16,405 bases of DNA from an uncultured Pseudomonadota bacterium. GTDB taxonomy: Bacteria; Pseudomonadota; Gammaproteobacteria; Steroidobacterales; Steroidobacteraceae. A program made the position numbers and the translations under genes. Below the pieces are notes generated by a model, which saw only the letters and a list, made by a program, of their open reading frames with translations, had not been told where the DNA came from and made no database searches. Below are positions 14,137 to 16,405 of this stretch, piece after piece (position 1 is the first letter of the stretch; every line of letters starts with the position of its first letter). Location of the stretch: NCBI GenBank assembly GCA_903910215.1, contig CAIVYV010000031.1, positions 1 to 16,405 of the forward strand. The letters are read 5' to 3'.

Positions 14137-14144
14137 GTTGCACC

Positions 14145-14173
14145 TTGAACCAATGGCCATTTTGTTCTATTGT
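14145..14173 (+). promoter_or_regulatory. Predicted promoter of the regulator-hisG-hisD operon
   Basis: TTGAAC (14145-14150) and TATTGT (14168-14173) are 17 bp apart, each 4 of 6 to the sigma-70 consensus. Transcription would start near 14180. Its -35 lies 8 bp from the -35 of the divergent metX promoter, so the two promoters are back to back. Confidence 0.6.
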
Positions 14174-14190
14174 ACTAACACGTTAATACA
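14171..14190. promoter_or_regulatory. Palindromic operator overlapping the his-operon promoter
   Basis: TGTACTAACACGTTAATACA is a 20-bp inverted repeat: half-sites TGTACTAAC and GTTAATACA around a central AC match at eight of nine positions. It overlaps the last bases of the -10 and the predicted start site, a position for repression. It resembles the TrpR operator type, with GTACTA at the ends and TTAA near the centre. It lies just upstream of a TrpR-family gene, so autoregulation is the simple reading. Confidence 0.7.
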
Positions 14191-14204
14191 TTCAAACGGA
14201 TCCC

Positions 14205-14516
14205 ATGAAGCCGCACCCCACGGTCTCGCCTCGCCAAGAGGCTCGCGCCGAGAAGCATCTCTATCAGGCGATTCTGACACTCAAGTCGGTCGAGGAATGC
14301 CGCGCGTTCTTTCGCGACCTCTGCACTCCCGCGGAGCTCGAGGCCATGTCGGATCGATGGGCCGTTGTGGAGTGGCTGGAGCGCGGAGTTCCTTACCGAG
14401 AGATTCACAAACATACGGGCGTCAGTGTGACGACGATCGCGCGCGTCGCGCGCTACGTTGGTGACGGTAACGGCGGCTACGAGCTCGCCCGTCAACGCTT
14501 GCAGGAGACTCGCTGA
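14205..14516 (+). CDS. TrpR/YerC/YecD-family repressor, probable histidine-operon regulator
   Basis: This 103-residue protein matches the small all-helical TrpR/YerC family (E. coli TrpR 108). The core PAELEAMSDRWAVVEWLERG (42-61) corresponds to the helices before the DNA-binding helix-turn-helix, at about 63-84 (PYREIHKHTGVSVTTIARVA). The N terminus carries the dimerisation helices. The ATG at 14205 has only a weak ribosome site (ACGGA). Its TGA overlaps the hisG ATG (TGATG), so regulator and his genes are translationally coupled. The location suggests it represses the his operon with histidine or a pathway product as corepressor; a TrpR-family histidine regulator named HisR has, from memory, been proposed in Xanthomonadales. 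A tryptophan-sensing role is less likely because no trp gene is near. Confidence 0.88.
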   Translation: MKPHPTVSPRQEARAEKHLYQAILTLKSVEECRAFFRDLCTPAELEAMSDRWAVVEWLERGVPYREIHKHTGVSVTTIARVARYVGDGNGGYELARQRLQETR

Positions 14517-15421
14517 TGTCCGCGGCTGACCCTAATCGCCTGAAACTCGCTGTGCAGAAATCCGGTCGCCTGACCGATCATTCGACCGACCTTCTGGTCC
14601 GCTGCGGGCTCAAGTTCTCACGAGGCAAAGATCAACTCGTCGGGTTCGGCGAGAACATGCCGCTCGATCTGCTGTTCGTCCGCGACGACGATATTCCAGA
14701 TTTGGTCGAAGAAGATGTATGCGACCTAGGTCTAGTCGGACTCAACGTACTTGAGGAGAAACGCCTCGAGTGGATCGCGCGCGGTCACGAACCCAAATTC
14801 ACCATCTTACGTCCGCTCGACTTCGGTCGTTGTCGGCTCGCCATCGCGATCCCTGAAGAGATGACTTGGACGGGCATCGCTTCACTGCAGGGCAAACGCA
14901 TCGCGACGACCTACCCTTATGTGCTCGGGCGATTTTTGCGCGAACGAGGTATCGAGGCCGATATCGTCACGCTCTCCGGAGCCGTCGAAATCGCACCACG
15001 CTTGGGACGCGCCGATGCGATCTGCGATCTTGTTTCAACGGGGTCCACCCTGCTCGCCAATCGTCTGCGCGAAGTGGAAATCGTCCTCGAAAGTCAGGTC
15101 GTGCTGATCCGTACGCCAGTTGCTATCGACCCAATCAAGACTGAATGGGTCGAGCGTCTGCTGATGCGGATCGATGGCGTGCAACAAGTTCGTGAAAGTA
15201 AGTACATCATGCTGCACGCTCCACGCAGCGCACTGCCGGCAATTCGACAATTACTGCCGGGCAGCGAATCACCGACCATCATTCCGCTCGAAGGATATCC
15301 GGACCGCGTTGCCGTTCATGCGGTCTGCCGCGAGAACGTGTTCTGGGAAACGCTCGAAAGCCTCAAAGCCGCAGGCGCCAGTGCCCTGCTCGTATTGCCC
15401 GTCGAGAAGATGCTCGCATGA
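14516..15421 (+). CDS. hisG: ATP phosphoribosyltransferase (long form)
   Basis: HisG joins ATP and PRPP to start histidine synthesis and is the feedback-inhibited step. The 301 residues are the long (HisG-L) form, which does not need HisZ. The catalytic half starts LKLAVQKSGRL and contains the PRPP-binding motif DLVSTGSTLLANRL (171-184). The last ~75 residues form the ACT-like domain that binds histidine. The ATG at 14516 overlaps the upstream stop by one base and has GCAGGAGA about 7 bases before it. The stop overlaps the hisD start (ATGA). This tight packing puts it in one operon with the TrpR-like gene and hisD. Confidence 0.97.
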   Translation: MSAADPNRLKLAVQKSGRLTDHSTDLLVRCGLKFSRGKDQLVGFGENMPLDLLFVRDDDIPDLVEEDVCDLGLVGLNVLEEKRLEWIARGHEPKFTILRPLDFGRCRLAIAIPEEMTWTGIASLQGKRIATTYPYVLGRFLRERGIEADIVTLSGAVEIAPRLGRADAICDLVSTGSTLLANRLREVEIVLESQVVLIRTPVAIDPIKTEWVERLLMRIDGVQQVRESKYIMLHAPRSALPAIRQLLPGSESPTIIPLEGYPDRVAVHAVCRENVFWETLESLKAAGASALLVLPVEKMLA

Positions 15422-16405
15422 TGTTGCCGATTCTTGATTACGCCGCCCTCGACGACGCCGCTCGGCGTGATGCGTTGTCCCGCCCAGCCGTCGCCGAACG
15501 TGCGCAATTGGTGGCACTCGTTCGCGAGACGGTGGCTCGGGTACGCGCAGAGGGTGACTCGGCGGTGCTCGACTATGCGCGACGATTCGACGGCGGCGAG
15601 CCAGAGTCACTGCGCGTGCCGCTCAAAGATCTCGATGCGGCATTGCAATCACTGGCATCGAACGAGCAACAGGCGCTAGAACGAGCAATTGACAACGTGC
15701 GGCGTTTCCATGCGGCGCAGCTACCTGCCCCGCTGTCGGTCGAAACCTCACCCGGCGTCCGTTGCGAGCGCATCACACGACCGATCAACTCAGTCGGGCT
15801 CTATGTACCCGGTGGTTCAGCCCCCCTGCCCTCGGCCTTGATCATGTCGGCTATCCCGGCAGAGCTTGCCGGTTGCCCACGCCGGGTGCTGTGCACTCCG
15901 GCAGCGCGCGGGCAGCCGATACACCGTGCGATACTCGCGACGGCGCGGCTCCTCGGCATCACCGAAGTGTTTGCCGCGGGCGGTGCGCAGGCCGTTGCGG
16001 CAATGGCCTATGGCACCGAAACCATTCCCAAGGTCGACAAAATCGTGGGTCCAGGCTCTGCCTGGGTAACCGCAGCCAAGCAAGTCGTCGCCGAGGATGC
16101 CGCTGGTGCGGCGCTCGATCTGCCCGCGGGTCCCTCCGAGGTGCTGGTCATCGCCGACGATGGGGCTAACCCAGTGTTCGTCGCGGCAGACCTGCTGGCG
16201 CAAGCCGAACATGATCCGTTATCGCAGGCGATTCTTCTCACCACCTCCAAAGAATTGGCTGATGCGGTGCGAACTAGTGCGCTGGCACAGCTTCCAAATC
16301 TCTCGCGCCGCGAGATTCTCGAGCAGTCGCTGCAGCGTAGCCGCCTGATCGTGGTGAGCGAACTGGCGACGGCGTTACGTATCTCGAATGACTACGCGCC
16401 GGAGC
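15418..16405 (+). CDS. hisD: Histidinol dehydrogenase (3' end outside window)
   Basis: HisD is the last step of the pathway, oxidising L-histidinol to histidine in two NAD-dependent steps with zinc. About 329 of roughly 430 residues are present. Motifs are YVPGGSAPLPSA (near residue 128), FAAGGAQAVAAMAYGT, KVDKIVGPGSAWVTAAK and LDLPAGPSEVLVIAD. Zinc ligands Gln262 and His265 lie in LLAQAEHD, matching Gln259 and His262 of E. coli. The remaining ligands and the C terminus lie beyond the window. GPGSAW differs from the common GPGNA(Y/F) by a serine for asparagine. The start is the first ATG of ATGATG at 15418, overlapping the hisG stop; the second ATG is equally possible. Confidence 0.96.
   Translation, partial: MMLPILDYAALDDAARRDALSRPAVAERAQLVALVRETVARVRAEGDSAVLDYARRFDGGEPESLRVPLKDLDAALQSLASNEQQALERAIDNVRRFHAAQLPAPLSVETSPGVRCERITRPINSVGLYVPGGSAPLPSALIMSAIPAELAGCPRRVLCTPAARGQPIHRAILATARLLGITEVFAAGGAQAVAAMAYGTETIPKVDKIVGPGSAWVTAAKQVVAEDAAGAALDLPAGPSEVLVIADDGANPVFVAADLLAQAEHDPLSQAILLTTSKELADAVRTSALAQLPNLSRREILEQSLQRSRLIVVSELATALRISNDYAPE

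Noticed and set aside
13919..14143. Minus-strand 74-codon frame upstream of metX
   Set aside because: It overlaps the SAM-I riboswitch; the conserved bases there are explained by the RNA structure, not by a protein.
1..16405. Mobile elements, CRISPR arrays, tRNA or rRNA genes
   Set aside because: I looked for transposase motifs, spaced repeats and tRNA or rRNA signatures on both strands and saw none.

Overview
This window looks like chromosomal core-metabolism DNA from a GC-rich gammaproteobacterium, probably near Xanthomonadales, Nevskiales or Steroidobacterales. The reasons are the tonB-exbB-exbD-exbD order, the ilvC-leuACDB block next to metX-metB, a TrpR/YerC-family regulator heading a his operon, and a SAM-I (S-box) riboswitch, which is uncommon in Gram-negative bacteria. 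I see no mobile element, CRISPR array, rRNA or tRNA.

Layout: (1) 1-2284, minus strand: a TonB energy-transduction operon, tonB, exbB and two different exbD genes. The last is cut by the window edge. A perfect 12-bp hairpin lies between exbB and the first exbD. (2) 2285-2647: a 363-bp gap without a convincing gene, with one possible promoter toward tonB. (3) 2648-5780, minus strand: ilvD, preceded by an M17 leucyl aminopeptidase-family gene. (4) 5781-11716, plus strand: a branched-chain amino acid operon, ilvC-leuA-leuC-leuD-leuB. Its 5' leader is a textbook ribosome-mediated attenuator: a 39-codon leader ORF with clustered leucine codons (three of them CTA), an antiterminator pairing and an intrinsic terminator that exclude each other. 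(5) 11726-14100, minus strand: metX-metB, meeting leuB tail to tail with a 9-bp gap and preceded by a complete SAM-I riboswitch at 13989-14100. (6) 14145-16405, plus strand: a TrpR/YerC-like regulator, hisG and the start of hisD in overlapping coupled frames, behind a promoter whose -10 overlaps a near-perfect 20-bp palindrome.

Together, ilvC and ilvD make the common Val/Ile/Leu steps and leuACDB makes leucine. metX-metB makes cystathionine for methionine, and hisG/hisD open and close histidine synthesis. Within 9 kb, three amino-acid pathways are controlled by three different mechanisms: leader-peptide attenuation for leucine, an RNA aptamer for SAM, and a DNA-binding repressor probably sensing histidine. 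No wholly new protein system was found. The most rewarding parts are these non-coding control regions.
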